This document shows, one piece after another, positions 32,145 through 41,138 of a stretch of 64,000 nucleotides of DNA. The DNA is taken from the NCBI GenBank assembly GCA_025350325.1, contig JANXYB010000045.1, positions 40,801 through 104,800 on the forward strand, read 5' to 3'. The notes below the pieces were generated by a model, which was not told the DNA's origin, searched no databases, and worked only from the letters and a program-made list of their open reading frames with translations. The stretch comes from Acidobacteriaceae bacterium (GTDB lineage: Bacteria; Acidobacteriota; Terriglobia; Terriglobales; Acidobacteriaceae). A program made the position numbers and the translations under genes. Each line of letters starts with the position of its first letter. Positions within the stretch are counted from its first letter, which is position 1.

Positions 32145-33832
32145 CGCCCCCGACCCGCCATTTCACTCCTCACCTTCTTCGCCGCGTGCTTGACGTGTTT
32201 CTTGCCTTTGCCTTCGCCGTCTTGCTTCCGGCGCAATCGCCAAATCCGCCTCTCGCCCGACCACCACAACCTGCTCCCGTTGGACCTTACCGCATCGCGG
32301 GAACCCTCGTGAATGCAATCACCGGCGAGCCCGTGCGCCGCGCCACCGTCGAGGTCCTGTCTGAAGAAAATAGTCGCACCGTTCAATCGGCCTCATCCGA
32401 TGGCGACGGTCGTTTCTCGCTCGACCATTTGCCTGCCGCGAAGTATCAACTGACCGCATCGAAGCGCGGCTTTCGCACTGCCTTCTACGATGAACACGAC
32501 GAATTCAGCACCGCTATCGTAACCGGCCCAGATCAAGAGACCAGCCATCTCGTCTTCCGCCTGACACCCGGGGCAATTTTGCGCGGAGTCATTTCCGGCG
32601 ACGGCGGCGATGTTGTCGAGGGCGCGCGTGTGATGCTGTTCAAGCGCCCGCTCCATCCCCTGCAAGGTGAACGCACCACACAGGCAGACGCCGCCAACAC
32701 CGACGATTCCGGCGCATACGAATTCAGCAATCTCAGTGCCGGCGAATATCTTCTCGCTGTCGTTGCCGAGCCGTGGTACGCGTTGCACGGCACGCAAGGG
32801 CCACCGCGACCGAGGCTCGCAGCCAGCCCTGCCAATACTGAATTAGACGTCGTCTACCCGGTCAGCTATTTCGACTCCACAACAGAGGAGTCCGGGGCCA
32901 CGCCCATCGTGCTCGCGCCAGGCGCACACGACGAAGCCAACATGACCCTGCACGCCGTTCCTGCCCTGCATTTCTCGATCGCCGTTCCTCACCGGCCCGA
33001 CGGGTCCGTTTCCCATGCAGAGTTGCGGCAGACCGTATTCGGAGTGGACGTCGCGGATCGGGGCAGCGATTTCTCTTCCATCCGCCAAGACGAAACGATG
33101 GAATTCAGCGGCGTCGCACCCGGGCACTATGAACTGGTGCAAGGGGAACCTGCGCGCGTGGTCGACCTGGAGTTGAACTCAAGTCAGCAAGTCGAGGTCA
33201 ACGGCGGAACGCCCTCTCACGCGATCAACGGCCTTCTCCAAAATGCTTCCGGAAAACCTTTCACCGCGGACCTAAGTCTGACTCTCAATCGCATTGACCA
33301 AGGTCGCGGTCAAAACCTGTACGCCACAATCGCGCATCGAGACGGGCGATTTGTTTTTGAAGCTGTAACGCCTGGCTCGTTCACTCTCACCGCTATCTTA
33401 GGAAACAGAATACTGCCGATCTTGTCCTCCGGTAGCAGCGCCGCCCAGCACGCCGGCAACATCCTCACCCTGCGCGACCGCCCGCTCAATCTTGTCGTAA
33501 ACGTGAGCGAGATCGCAACGCGCGTCGATGGAGTAGCTCGTAGAGACGGCAAAGGCATTGCCGGAGTCATGGTCGTACTGCTGCCAAAGGATCCCCAGGC
33601 CTGGCCTGCCCTCACGCGCCGCGATCAGTCCGACTCCGACGGTACCTTCACCCTGCGCGATGTAGCCCCCGGTCAATACACCCTGGTCGCCATTGCCGAC
33701 GGATGGGCACTTGACTGGTCGCGACCCGCGCAAATGGCCCGCTACCTTCCGCAGGGATCGGCCGTCACTGTGACAGACCGGTCCGGCGCTTTTTTGCACC
33801 TGGCATCGCCAGTCATAGTTCAAGCCCGTTGA
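32141..33832 (+). CDS. Secreted carboxypeptidase-regulatory-like domain protein (coupled paralogue)
   Basis: The 563-aa protein has a signal peptide (about 1-30). Repeated carboxypeptidase-regulatory-like beta-sandwiches follow: YRIAGTLVNAITGEPVRRATVEVLS...SDGDGRFSLDHLPAAKYQLTASKRGF near the N-terminus, GAILRGVISGDGGDVVEGARVMLF...NTDDSGAYEFSNLSAGEYLLAVV next, and SDSDGTFTLRDVAPGQYTLVAIADGW at the C-terminus. It is related in build to the gene before it, and the ATGA overlap shows translational coupling. The two products are probably made in equal amounts and may act together outside the cytoplasm (inference). Confidence 0.82.
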   Translation: MTPPTRHFTPHLLRRVLDVFLAFAFAVLLPAQSPNPPLARPPQPAPVGPYRIAGTLVNAITGEPVRRATVEVLSEENSRTVQSASSDGDGRFSLDHLPAAKYQLTASKRGFRTAFYDEHDEFSTAIVTGPDQETSHLVFRLTPGAILRGVISGDGGDVVEGARVMLFKRPLHPLQGERTTQADAANTDDSGAYEFSNLSAGEYLLAVVAEPWYALHGTQGPPRPRLAASPANTELDVVYPVSYFDSTTEESGATPIVLAPGAHDEANMTLHAVPALHFSIAVPHRPDGSVSHAELRQTVFGVDVADRGSDFSSIRQDETMEFSGVAPGHYELVQGEPARVVDLELNSSQQVEVNGGTPSHAINGLLQNASGKPFTADLSLTLNRIDQGRGQNLYATIAHRDGRFVFEAVTPGSFTLTAILGNRILPILSSGSSAAQHAGNILTLRDRPLNLVVNVSEIATRVDGVARRDGKGIAGVMVVLLPKDPQAWPALTRRDQSDSDGTFTLRDVAPGQYTLVAIADGWALDWSRPAQMARYLPQGSAVTVTDRSGAFLHLASPVIVQAR

Positions 33833-33977
33833 AGCCGCAGTTGCGGTCGCCCTTTTCGTGGTAGCCGGGGCAAGCAGTTAATCTATGGATGTACCAAATT
33901 AAATTCGCGACGCCCGCGAACTGGGCAAGAGCCAGGCAGGCTTGAAATCGCCCTGCATGTGTTGAGGAGAGTTTGCA

Positions 33978-34574
33978 TTGAAGAGTAAGGTATTGCTTTC
34001 AATTATGGCCGTGGCTGCGGCCGCATTTTTGCCCACCTTCGCCACCTGCCAGGTCGCCCCGGACCGTGTCCCCAAAGAGGCAACGGGCCCCAACTACAAA
34101 TACGAGGTCTTCGCTGGGTACGGCTACACCAGCCTCAACCAGGTCAATCAATCGCGCAGCGGCCTGCAGGGTGTAACCGCCTCAGTGACGCGCAACTTTG
34201 GCGAGCACTTTGGCCTGTCTGTCGATGGCGGACACTATGCGTGGGCCGTCACCTCTGCCAACTTAGGCAATCCGACGGTGGACCTCTTTCTGGCGGGCCC
34301 CTCGTTCCATGCCCCGCTCTATGAAAAGTTCAACGGATTTGCGCATGTGTTGCTCGGCGGCGCGCATACCGGCAACATTTCTATCTCACCGAGCGTGTCA
34401 TTTGCGGGGGGATTTGGCGTAGGCATGGAATACGAGCTGAACCCCCATTTCGCCCTGCGCGCCTATGGAGATGACATTGCTTCGTCCTTCACCCTTAGCC
34501 CGTACCAATCAGGCTACTCGACGCACATGCGCTGGAACGCGCGCGCCGGATTTGGCGTCGCTTACAAATTCTGA
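33978..34574 (+). CDS. Outer-membrane beta-barrel protein
   Basis: The 198-aa product has a signal peptide (first residues read MKSKVLLSIMAVAAAAFLPT, start codon TTG). An eight-strand OmpA/OmpW-type barrel pattern follows, with alternating hydrophobic residues and aromatic ends (YKYEVFAGYGYTSLNQ, GVTASVTRNFGEHFGLSVDGGHYAW, FAGGFGVGMEYELNPHFALRAYGDDI). It closes with ARAGFGVAYKF, whose terminal Phe is the outer-membrane sorting signature. TTG 33978 has GGAGAG six bases upstream and no better start exists. A terminator follows. Confidence 0.87.
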   Translation: MKSKVLLSIMAVAAAAFLPTFATCQVAPDRVPKEATGPNYKYEVFAGYGYTSLNQVNQSRSGLQGVTASVTRNFGEHFGLSVDGGHYAWAVTSANLGNPTVDLFLAGPSFHAPLYEKFNGFAHVLLGGAHTGNISISPSVSFAGGFGVGMEYELNPHFALRAYGDDIASSFTLSPYQSGYSTHMRWNARAGFGVAYKF

Positions 34575-34602
34575 GGCAGTTGGGCTCACAGCAACCTACC
34601 CG

Positions 34603-34630
34603 GGCGGAGGCTATAGGCCTCCGCCTTTTT
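34603..34630 (+). terminator. Rho-independent terminator after the beta-barrel gene
   Basis: GGCGGAGGC and GCCTCCGCC pair perfectly around TATAG, followed by TTTTT. It lies 29 nt past the stop codon at 34574. Confidence 0.92.
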
Positions 34631-34738
34631 ACATGCTGTGGCACAAACCTATAGGCGCTGGAAATTCAGACCCGCGTTGCTTCAGGCCCCACGAAATATG
34701 ACAGCATTTGGATTCCGCTCGGCATCGTCTTGCTTTCT

Positions 34739-35212
34739 TTAAAGCGCAACCGCCAGAGACGGCCCTCCGGCAGCAACCGAACCCCACCGCCCAAAAGCAC
34801 CCCGCACCACTGCCAGTTCCACCAAATCTACCAATCCATCGTCGAGCAGGCTGCGAAATAGCATACCCCCGCCGTAGAGCCAGATATCCTTGCCTTGTTG
34901 AGCCTTCAGCTTCGCAATTGTTTCAGTCACGCCGCTGTTGATAATCGTGACAGCAGGATGGTCTTCGGGGCGCAATGTGGTCGATGCTACGATCACCTTC
35001 ATTCCCATGTTGCTTGGCGTTTGACCTTCCGCCAGCATCGCCTCGTAGCTATGCCGCCCAACCACCGCGGTGTCGAACTGCCTCAACAAGGCCGCAAAAT
35101 CGATCGTCGGATCGGGGACGATCCAATCGTATTCGCCTTTAGGCCCCGCGATGAAACCATCGAGGCTCATCGCCACGTTGTAGCGAAGAAGACGATGTGC
35201 CTTCCCGGCCAT
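34739..35212 (-). CDS. Dihydrofolate-reductase-like (RibD C-terminal) protein, 3' frameshifted
   Basis: The product starts MAGKAHRLLRYNVAMSLDGFIAG, the N-terminal signature of the DHFR/RibD_C reductase family. VVGRHSYEAML and DIWLYGGGMLFRSLL follow. After DLVELAVV the annotated frame gives RGAFGRWGSVAAGG..., which is unlike the family. Shifting frame at the CCCC run (plus strand 34800-34803) restores VLLGGGVRLLPEGRLWRLR and then ESKTMPSGIQMLSYFV, ending at 34667. So one extra G in the coding strand breaks the last roughly 45 residues. It may be a real pseudogenising change or a sequencing error. The ATG lies 4 nt past the acs stop with GAGGGG upstream, so it is read from the acs transcript. 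The nucleotide-binding core is intact. Confidence 0.8.
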   Translation of the reverse strand: MAGKAHRLLRYNVAMSLDGFIAGPKGEYDWIVPDPTIDFAALLRQFDTAVVGRHSYEAMLAEGQTPSNMGMKVIVASTTLRPEDHPAVTIINSGVTETIAKLKAQQGKDIWLYGGGMLFRSLLDDGLVDLVELAVVRGAFGRWGSVAAGGPSLAVAL

Positions 35213-35216
35213 AGCG

Positions 35217-37214
35217 TTACCCCTCTTCCGCCTCACGCAATTTCGCGATTACAGTGAAGTCCTCAAGCGTCGTAGTATCTCCCTTGATTTCGCCATGCGT
35301 CGCAAGCTCTCTGAGCAATCGCCGCATGATCTTTCCGCTGCGTGTTTTGGGCAACTGCTCTGTAAATCGAATATCATCCGGGCGTGCCAGCGAGCCAATC
35401 TCCTTTGACACCCACTTGCGCAATTCATCTTTCAATTCTTCGCTGGGCTCGTGGCCGCTCTCGAGCGATACAAAAGCTGAAATAGCTTGCCCCTTCAACT
35501 CATCGGGCCGCCCCACCACTGCGGCTTCGGCCACCTTGGGGTGGGCCACTAGTGCCGACTCCACTTCCATCGTGCCCAACCGGTGTCCGCTCACGTTGAT
35601 CACATCGTCGACGCGGCCCATCAACCAGAAATATCCATCCGCGTCCATGCGCGCGCCGTCGCCGGTGAAGTAGCATCCAGGCACGTCGCTCCAGTACGTC
35701 TTCTCGTAGCGCTCTGGATCGCCGTACACCGTGCGTGCCATTGAGGGCCACGGCTTGCGCACCACCAACAATCCACCACTGCCGGCCGGAACAGGCTCAC
35801 CCTCGCGTGTCACCACTTCCACTTGAATCCCAAAAAAGGGCCGCGTCGCCGAACCGGGCTTGGCCGCGACCGCACCCGGAATCGGCGCAATCATGATGGC
35901 CCCCGTCTCCGTCTGCCACCATGTATCGACAATCGGGCACCGATTGTGGCCGATCTTCTCGCGATACCACATCCACGCTTCAGGATTGATGGGTTCGCCC
36001 ACCGTGCCCAGCAGCCGCAGCGAATCAAGCTTATATTTTTCTACGTGCTGATCGCCCCACTTCATAAAGGCGCGAATCGCCGTGGGCGCAGTGTAGAAGA
36101 TGGTCACGCGATGGTCATCCACTATCTTCCAGAAGCGCGAAAAGTCCGGCCAGTTCGGCGCGCCCTCATACATCAGCACGGTCGCGCCATTCTGCAGCGG
36201 CCCATACACCACGTAGGAATGCCCCGTGACCCAGCCAATATCCGCCGTGCACCAGTAGACGTCTTCCTCGCGCAGATCGAAAACATACTTCGAAGTAATG
36301 TAGGTCTGCACCGCGTAGCCGCCCGTCGTATGCACCAACCCCTTCGGCTTGCCGGTAGTTCCCGACGTGTAAAGAATGTAAAGCGGATCTTCTGAATCAA
36401 GTTCTTCGGCAGGGCATTCCTGCGACGCCTTCGCCACCAGATCGTGCCACCAGTGGTCGCGCCCCTCGACCATGTTGACCGGCGACCCAGTGCGACGCAA
36501 GACCACCACATTTTTGACAGTGTGGCATGCAGGCATGGCCTCGTCGACGGTGCGCTTGAGTTGAATCTCAGTACCGCGGCGATAGCTCGTGTCCTGTGTC
36601 AGAATCGCGACGCATCCAGAATCGTTCACGCGATCCGCAATGGCATTGGCGGCAAATCCGCCAAAGATGACAGAATGCACCGCGCCGATGCGCGCGCAGG
36701 CGAGCAATGCAATAGCCAGTTCCGGCGTCATGCCCATGTAAACAGCAACGCGATCGCCCTTCTTGATTCCCAGCGTTTTGAGCGCGTTGGCAAACCGCTG
36801 CACTTCGACATGCAGTTCTGCATACGTGAGGCGGCGCACCTCTCCTGGCTCGCCTTCCCAGATCAACGCCGTCTTGTCGCGATGCGCCCCCAGCGCATGT
36901 CGATCGACGCAGTTGTAGCTCAGGTTGAGCTTGCCCCCGACAAACCACTTCGCCCAAGGCGAGTTCCACTCCAACACCTTGTCCCACGGTTTGAACCAAT
37001 GCAGGTCTCTTGCGACTTCTGCCCAGAACGCTTCAGGGTCCGCGATCGACTGCTTGTACATCGATTCATACTGCTCAAGGCTTTTAATATGCGCCGCCCG
37101 GCTAAATTCCTTCGGCGGTGGGAAAACGCGCAATTCGCGCAATGTCGAGTCGAGATCCTGATTAGCACTTGGGACAGTCTTACTTGCAACAGGCGGTACT
37201 GGCGTTGAAGACAT
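35217..37214 (-). CDS. acs: Acetyl-CoA synthetase (AMP-forming)
   Basis: This enzyme activates acetate to acetyl-CoA through acetyl-AMP. The 665-aa product has the adenylation core motif [32 protein letters not shown], the [29 protein letters not shown] hinge, and the C-terminal [15 protein letters not shown]. The lysine in the last motif is the usual acetylation-controlled catalytic residue. ATG 37214 was chosen over an upstream ATG eight codons earlier because AAAGGA lies at the right distance. The DHFR-like gene follows in the same transcript. Confidence 0.96.
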   Translation of the reverse strand: MSSTPVPPVASKTVPSANQDLDSTLRELRVFPPPKEFSRAAHIKSLEQYESMYKQSIADPEAFWAEVARDLHWFKPWDKVLEWNSPWAKWFVGGKLNLSYNCVDRHALGAHRDKTALIWEGEPGEVRRLTYAELHVEVQRFANALKTLGIKKGDRVAVYMGMTPELAIALLACARIGAVHSVIFGGFAANAIADRVNDSGCVAILTQDTSYRRGTEIQLKRTVDEAMPACHTVKNVVVLRRTGSPVNMVEGRDHWWHDLVAKASQECPAEELDSEDPLYILYTSGTTGKPKGLVHTTGGYAVQTYITSKYVFDLREEDVYWCTADIGWVTGHSYVVYGPLQNGATVLMYEGAPNWPDFSRFWKIVDDHRVTIFYTAPTAIRAFMKWGDQHVEKYKLDSLRLLGTVGEPINPEAWMWYREKIGHNRCPIVDTWWQTETGAIMIAPIPGAVAAKPGSATRPFFGIQVEVVTREGEPVPAGSGGLLVVRKPWPSMARTVYGDPERYEKTYWSDVPGCYFTGDGARMDADGYFWLMGRVDDVINVSGHRLGTMEVESALVAHPKVAEAAVVGRPDELKGQAISAFVSLESGHEPSEELKDELRKWVSKEIGSLARPDDIRFTEQLPKTRSGKIMRRLLRELATHGEIKGDTTTLEDFTVIAKLREAEEG

Positions 37215-37541
37215 GAATGAGTCCTTTAGATGGGTCAAACATACGCTGAATTATCGCTTTACGCCGTGACTGCGATGAAGCATACGAGTGCGAGTCACTT
37301 TATCGAGGCAGCCCTATACCCGGCAAGTCGTTGCGCAAACGAAAGCAATTTATCCTTTACGCCTCGACAGCAAGTGAAAACTCTCCATAGGCGCTCTAAC
37401 AGGGCACAACTTCATAGCTTTGTGAAAAAGTGCTTGCCCATCGGATAAGTCCTCATTCCAACCCGACTTAACCCCCTGATATTTGCGTACTATTTCCCCG
37501 CAATCACTATCATTGATTGTGAGGAGAAATATCAGGAGAAT
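37215..37541. other. Intergenic region upstream of acs with nested inverted repeats
   Basis: No gene was recognised. CCTGATATTT (37475-37484) and AAATATCAGG (37527-37536) form a perfect 10-bp inverted repeat, enclosing a second one, CAATCA (37501-37506) with TGATTG (37514-37519). The inner repeat is a possible regulator site; the whole could fold as a two-tier hairpin in RNA. The arrangement sits directly before the short reading frame at 37542. Confidence 0.5.
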
Positions 37542-37727
37542 ATGAGGGTACAGGCACCCTACAGCGTTTACGCGACAATCCTGAAGCCGTCAATTCCGGT
37601 GACGGACCCGCCGTTTCCGTCAATGCAAACCACTAAAAGCGCCGGTAACCTTTTTATCCAGAGGACTCTGCAGCCAACCCTCTTAGTTCGAATACTTTAC
37701 GACATTGTGCGACCAGCAATGCTATGA
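37542..37727 (+). CDS. Possible small protein (61 aa), weakly supported
   Basis: ATG 37542 is preceded by CAGGAGAAT, a plausible ribosome site. The 61-aa product starts MRVQAPYSVYATILKPSIPV and has no signal peptide, transmembrane helix or recognised motif. Its composition (Thr/Pro-rich) is not compelling. The ribosome site overlaps the distal arm of the inverted repeat, so translation could be structure-controlled if the frame is real. Confidence 0.25.
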   Translation: MRVQAPYSVYATILKPSIPVTDPPFPSMQTTKSAGNLFIQRTLQPTLLVRILYDIVRPAML

Positions 37728-37831
37728 AAACAAATGGGTTCCATCCAGAGTACGGGTGGGGGTGGGGGTAGTCAGACACGCGAGAATCAAGGAACACGAC
37801 CTCGTGTCTATCCAAATAGGCTGCCAACGCC

Positions 37832-38428
37832 TTAGCGCCAGCGACGGCCGAAGTCATACACTGCGCCGACTGTCACGCCGTTGGGGTTCAAATCATGAGG
37901 CCCAAAGAGCTGACGCCAGAACTGATATTCGTAATCCGCGCGCACTGACACTTTTCTCCAGACCCTGAAGTCGATGCCGGCCCCTGGAGCAGTCACCGTA
38001 CGCGTATCGTGGGTATAACCGGAGTGGGGTATGCCGAAGTCGATGCTGCCGATACCGATGAGGAACTTGCCGTAAGGCCGGATACGATCGTACTGCCGCC
38101 AATGGTAGATCGCGCCAACCAGATAGGTATCCTGGCGCATTCTAGGCAAGCTGGCAGGCCGGTGATAGTTAATGTCCCGAACCTCTCCCTCCAGAGATAG
38201 ACCGCCCAGGATGGGTGGCACCTTGGGTACGCGATAATCTACCCAAGCGGTTATCCCAAGCATCTTGCGGTCGTATCCCCAATCGATTGAGTAATCCGAG
38301 AGGCCACCCCCAACGGCGAAATTCCATTTTGGCTGGGTTGCATCGTTGGTTACCTGGGCGCGGCCGGGAGTGGCCACGAGAATAAAAAATAAAGCCACAG
38401 TGGGCACAAAAATGAGCCTTTTTAGCAT
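37832..38428 (-). CDS. Outer-membrane beta-barrel protein
   Basis: The 198-aa product has a signal peptide (MLKRLIFVPTVALFFILVATPGRAQ). An OmpA-like barrel pattern follows: WNFAVGGGLSDYSIDWGYDRKMLGITAWVDYR, LEGEVRDINYHRP, DTYLVGAIYHW, RPYGKFLIGIGSIDF, VSVRADYEYQFWRQLF, and NGVTVGAVYDF close to the end. ATG 38428 has GGAG six bases upstream. It is a different sequence from the barrel at 33,978 but of the same size class. It is probably monocistronic. Confidence 0.85.
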   Translation of the reverse strand: MLKRLIFVPTVALFFILVATPGRAQVTNDATQPKWNFAVGGGLSDYSIDWGYDRKMLGITAWVDYRVPKVPPILGGLSLEGEVRDINYHRPASLPRMRQDTYLVGAIYHWRQYDRIRPYGKFLIGIGSIDFGIPHSGYTHDTRTVTAPGAGIDFRVWRKVSVRADYEYQFWRQLFGPHDLNPNGVTVGAVYDFGRRWR

Positions 38429-38564
38429 GCAAATCTCCTTTGGGAACTTGGCGTGCTTTCGCACCCGTGGTTGTGGGGAATTTTGAACGGTCGCCGACGC
38501 CGCGAAACCAATGGTGCAACTCCTAAATACTTAAGATGAATACCCATAGCCGAATCGGTAGTTG

Positions 38565-39194
38565 CTAGAGCAGACTATTCAAGGCAACCGCACCCCGTAC
38601 CGCTTCTTCGCTCTCAAAAGCCGTTATAAATGAGCGTAGCATTTCTAGTTTGGGAGCAGCTAAGGTCATTGAGGTTGTTAGACGCAGTTTACTCGGCAAA
38701 CGCTTATTTGAATCGCGTAGAACCGGCAGGATCGAGGCAAAATCTGGGTAACGCGTGTCTCGGCCAACCTTTACTGTCGCCCGCAGAATGCCGATAGCCC
38801 CAATTTGCTCTAGAATATCGGCATCGTGCAACAATACGGCCTCTATCTGTACCGGATCGCCTTCAGGTTGATGCGTTCGTATGGCTTCAGTTACAGCGTC
38901 AATTTTCGATGGGGGAAATCCCCATTCTGCAAGCAATCCTCGACTGCGCTCCATGGTGTATGGAATGTGGTCCCAACGCGCCAAGTCTGAGGGATTTTGA
39001 GGGCGATGACCAATAAAAACGCCCAAATCGTGCATCCAGGCAGCGGCAAAGACGATGTCGTCGTCGTATTGCATGCCCTGCCCGATCTCGGTGGCCAAAG
39101 CATAAACGCGCGGCTGGTGCCCAAACTTATCCTCCGGTTGGGCCTCGGCACGGATGTATTCAACCACTAACTTGCGCCAGCCAGTCGACGTCAT
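38565..39194 (-). CDS. HD-domain phosphohydrolase-type protein
   Basis: The 209-aa protein has an HD domain with H26 (KFGHQPRVYALA), the H55-D56 pair (AAWMHDLG), H108 (AIRTHQPEG) and Asp in LLHDADILE (D124/D126), giving a full metal site. HD proteins hydrolyse phosphomonoesters or nucleotides; the substrate is unknown. Its ATG overlaps the stop of the upstream ManA-like gene by 4 nt (ATGA), so the two are translated together. The C-terminal part (about 140-209) is helical and not assigned. Confidence 0.88.
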   Translation of the reverse strand: MTSTGWRKLVVEYIRAEAQPEDKFGHQPRVYALATEIGQGMQYDDDIVFAAAWMHDLGVFIGHRPQNPSDLARWDHIPYTMERSRGLLAEWGFPPSKIDAVTEAIRTHQPEGDPVQIEAVLLHDADILEQIGAIGILRATVKVGRDTRYPDFASILPVLRDSNKRLPSKLRLTTSMTLAAPKLEMLRSFITAFESEEAVRGAVALNSLL

Positions 39195-40213
39195 GCGACA
39201 AGCGCCGGCCAGCGCGGCGTGATGCGAATCAGGTCGAGCTCACCCAAATCCTGAACCGCGAATACGGGCGAGGCCGCCGGTACAGCGACGATGCCGCGAG
39301 GCGGCACCTCCACGGAGGCAAAGCTCGGGCTCGATAGGCGACATTTACCCGCGGCAGCAAACAAATACGCCAGCCCGGGAGCGGATTCGCTGCCGCCGGG
39401 CAAACTGGTGCTCGACCGGCTGACGTCAACCGGAATTCGCTCGACGGAGAAATACTCTGCGTCCACCAGGACGGTCCGATCCGGGAGCGCTTTAGGAAGT
39501 ATCTTTCCGGCCTGCGTCACGAGACGCGTTGCCTCAAGCGATTTTTCAATGTGCAGTTCGCGACCCCGGCCATAGTCGTACATACGGTACGTCAAATCGC
39601 AATTTTGCTGCGTCTCGAGCAGTATTGACCCGGCCCAGATAGCGTACACCGTACCCGCGTCGACGTAGATCATGTCTCCGGCGCTCACTGGCAATGCGTT
39701 GAGGATCTGCTCCAGCGTGCCGTCCTCGATCTGGGCACGAATCTGAGCGATGGTAACGCCGGGCTTGAGACCCGCGGCGACCTGCGCTCCAGGCTGTGCG
39801 TCGAGCGCATACCAGCACTTCGTCTTGCCCCGGGGCTGACCGTATTTCTGCGCCCCGCGGTCGTCGGGATGCACTCGCACACTCAGCTTTTCGTGCGCAA
39901 AAATGACTTTGATTCGCAGCGGCGAAGCGGCTCCGCGGTTACCGGGGCCGAGCATTGCCAAGGGAGACTCGGCAAACAGCTCGCCGAGCGTCTTACCGGC
40001 ATTTTGCCCGCTCTCGACGACACAATCGTCGCACGTAAGCCAAACCTCGCCAATTGGCTCACCGTCGGCGACGCGGTCGTACCACGGGTGAAGATCTGCA
40101 CTGCCCCACACGCGCCTGACGAACTTCGGCGAAACACAAAAAGGAGCCATCTCGACAAACACCGAGGGCTGCGGAATCGCTTCACCAGATGCTTTAGCCT
40201 TGCGACGAAACAT
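39191..40213 (-). CDS. Class I mannose-6-phosphate isomerase homologue with substituted zinc ligands
   Basis: The 340-aa cupin-type protein aligns end to end with class I phosphomannose isomerases: KFVRRVWGSADLHPW, PIGEVWLTCDDCVVESG, PLRIKVIFAHEKLSVRVHPDD, DAGTVYAIWAGSILLETQQNCDLTYRMYDYGR. In active enzymes these motifs read LSVQVHPDD, KTExW and GTVHAI. Here the three ligand positions are changed: Q to R, E to K (GKTKCWYAL) and H to Y. Only the HPDD histidine remains. Catalysis as a zinc isomerase is therefore doubtful. ATG 40213 has GGGGAAG upstream; a GTG 20 codons earlier is less likely. It is coupled to the HD-domain gene. Confidence 0.83.
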   Translation of the reverse strand: MFRRKAKASGEAIPQPSVFVEMAPFCVSPKFVRRVWGSADLHPWYDRVADGEPIGEVWLTCDDCVVESGQNAGKTLGELFAESPLAMLGPGNRGAASPLRIKVIFAHEKLSVRVHPDDRGAQKYGQPRGKTKCWYALDAQPGAQVAAGLKPGVTIAQIRAQIEDGTLEQILNALPVSAGDMIYVDAGTVYAIWAGSILLETQQNCDLTYRMYDYGRGRELHIEKSLEATRLVTQAGKILPKALPDRTVLVDAEYFSVERIPVDVSRSSTSLPGGSESAPGLAYLFAAAGKCRLSSPSFASVEVPPRGIVAVPAASPVFAVQDLGELDLIRITPRWPALVA

Positions 40214-40475
40214 TATCTGATCTTCCCCGATTCCGCCCCTGTGCGATGGAAAACGCAAAGCATCGTAAGACACAATTTTACCTCAGCCATTAAGCGTCCG
40301 GCCCAAGCCTCGCGGCTCTCGATGAATCAGAGGTATTAGAGACTTCCCGGTTACGCACGCTTGTTCCAATTGCTGATTTTCGCTGTTTTCGCGAATCGAC
40401 TTTGCTCTGCCTACCCTGCCATGCTTCCCAGGCACATTCTGCTTATAGTTCCTGCGCAGGGTTATCCTCTTTCTC

Positions 40476-41063
40476 ATGCTGCATCTCGACTTTTTAAACA
40501 ACATGTTCCATCTCCCCGTCCCGATCGTGGAGAAGTTGCTGCGCCCCGTCATCGTTTACCTGGTGCTGGTTGTGCTGCTACGCATCTTTGGCAAGCGCGA
40601 ACTCGCTCAGCTCAATCCCTTTGACCTGGTGGTGCTGCTCTCGCTCTCAAACACCGTGCAGAACGCCATCATCGGCGACGACAACTCGGTGACCGGCGGC
40701 CTCGTCGGAGCGTTCAGCCTGCTCGGCATCAATTGGCTGGTGGTGCGGGTTCTCTTTCGATCGGGAAAACTTACCCGGCTGCTCGAAGGCCATGCGTCCG
40801 TCCTGGTGCGCGACGGCCAACTCGATCAGAAAGCCATCGATCGCGAAATGCTCAGCCGCGAAGAGCTCCTCGAGGTAATCCATCGCCAGGGGTTCAATGA
40901 CTTTCACGAAGTGCGAATGTGCCAACTCGAGCCCAACGGCACTTTCTTCGTTGAGGCTTTCGATCCTTCGAAAGACGATAAGCGCCACGAGGAAGTGGTC
41001 GCGCGGCTAGAAGCTCTCACGCGTGAAGTCGCCAAGCTGCGCCGTCAACCCGCCGCTGAATGA
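40476..41063 (+). CDS. DUF421 (YetF-type) membrane protein
   Basis: The 195-aa protein has three N-terminal transmembrane helices (about 20-37, 45-67 and 72-92). A cytoplasmic YetF domain follows, with LLEGHASVLVRDGQLDQKAIDREMLSREELLEVIHRQGFNDFHEVRMCQLEPNGTF typical of DUF421. FGKRELAQLNPFDLVVLLSLSNTVQNAIIG is the family's membrane signature. DUF421 proteins lack a firm function in general; some Bacillus members are germination or spore-coat linked. No spore genes are seen here. Confidence 0.92.
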   Translation: MLHLDFLNNMFHLPVPIVEKLLRPVIVYLVLVVLLRIFGKRELAQLNPFDLVVLLSLSNTVQNAIIGDDNSVTGGLVGAFSLLGINWLVVRVLFRSGKLTRLLEGHASVLVRDGQLDQKAIDREMLSREELLEVIHRQGFNDFHEVRMCQLEPNGTFFVEAFDPSKDDKRHEEVVARLEALTREVAKLRRQPAAE

Positions 41064-41138
41064 CCCGTCGGATGAATTGGGCCCATTGGCAGCACCGTTC
41101 GTCTAACCCTTAAACTACTTGAGCAGGAGCCGCCCCCC

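Noticed and set aside
37728..37831. G-rich GTGGGGGTGGGGGT stretch considered as a tRNA or regulatory element
   Set aside because: No cloverleaf and no paired arms; simple G-run only.
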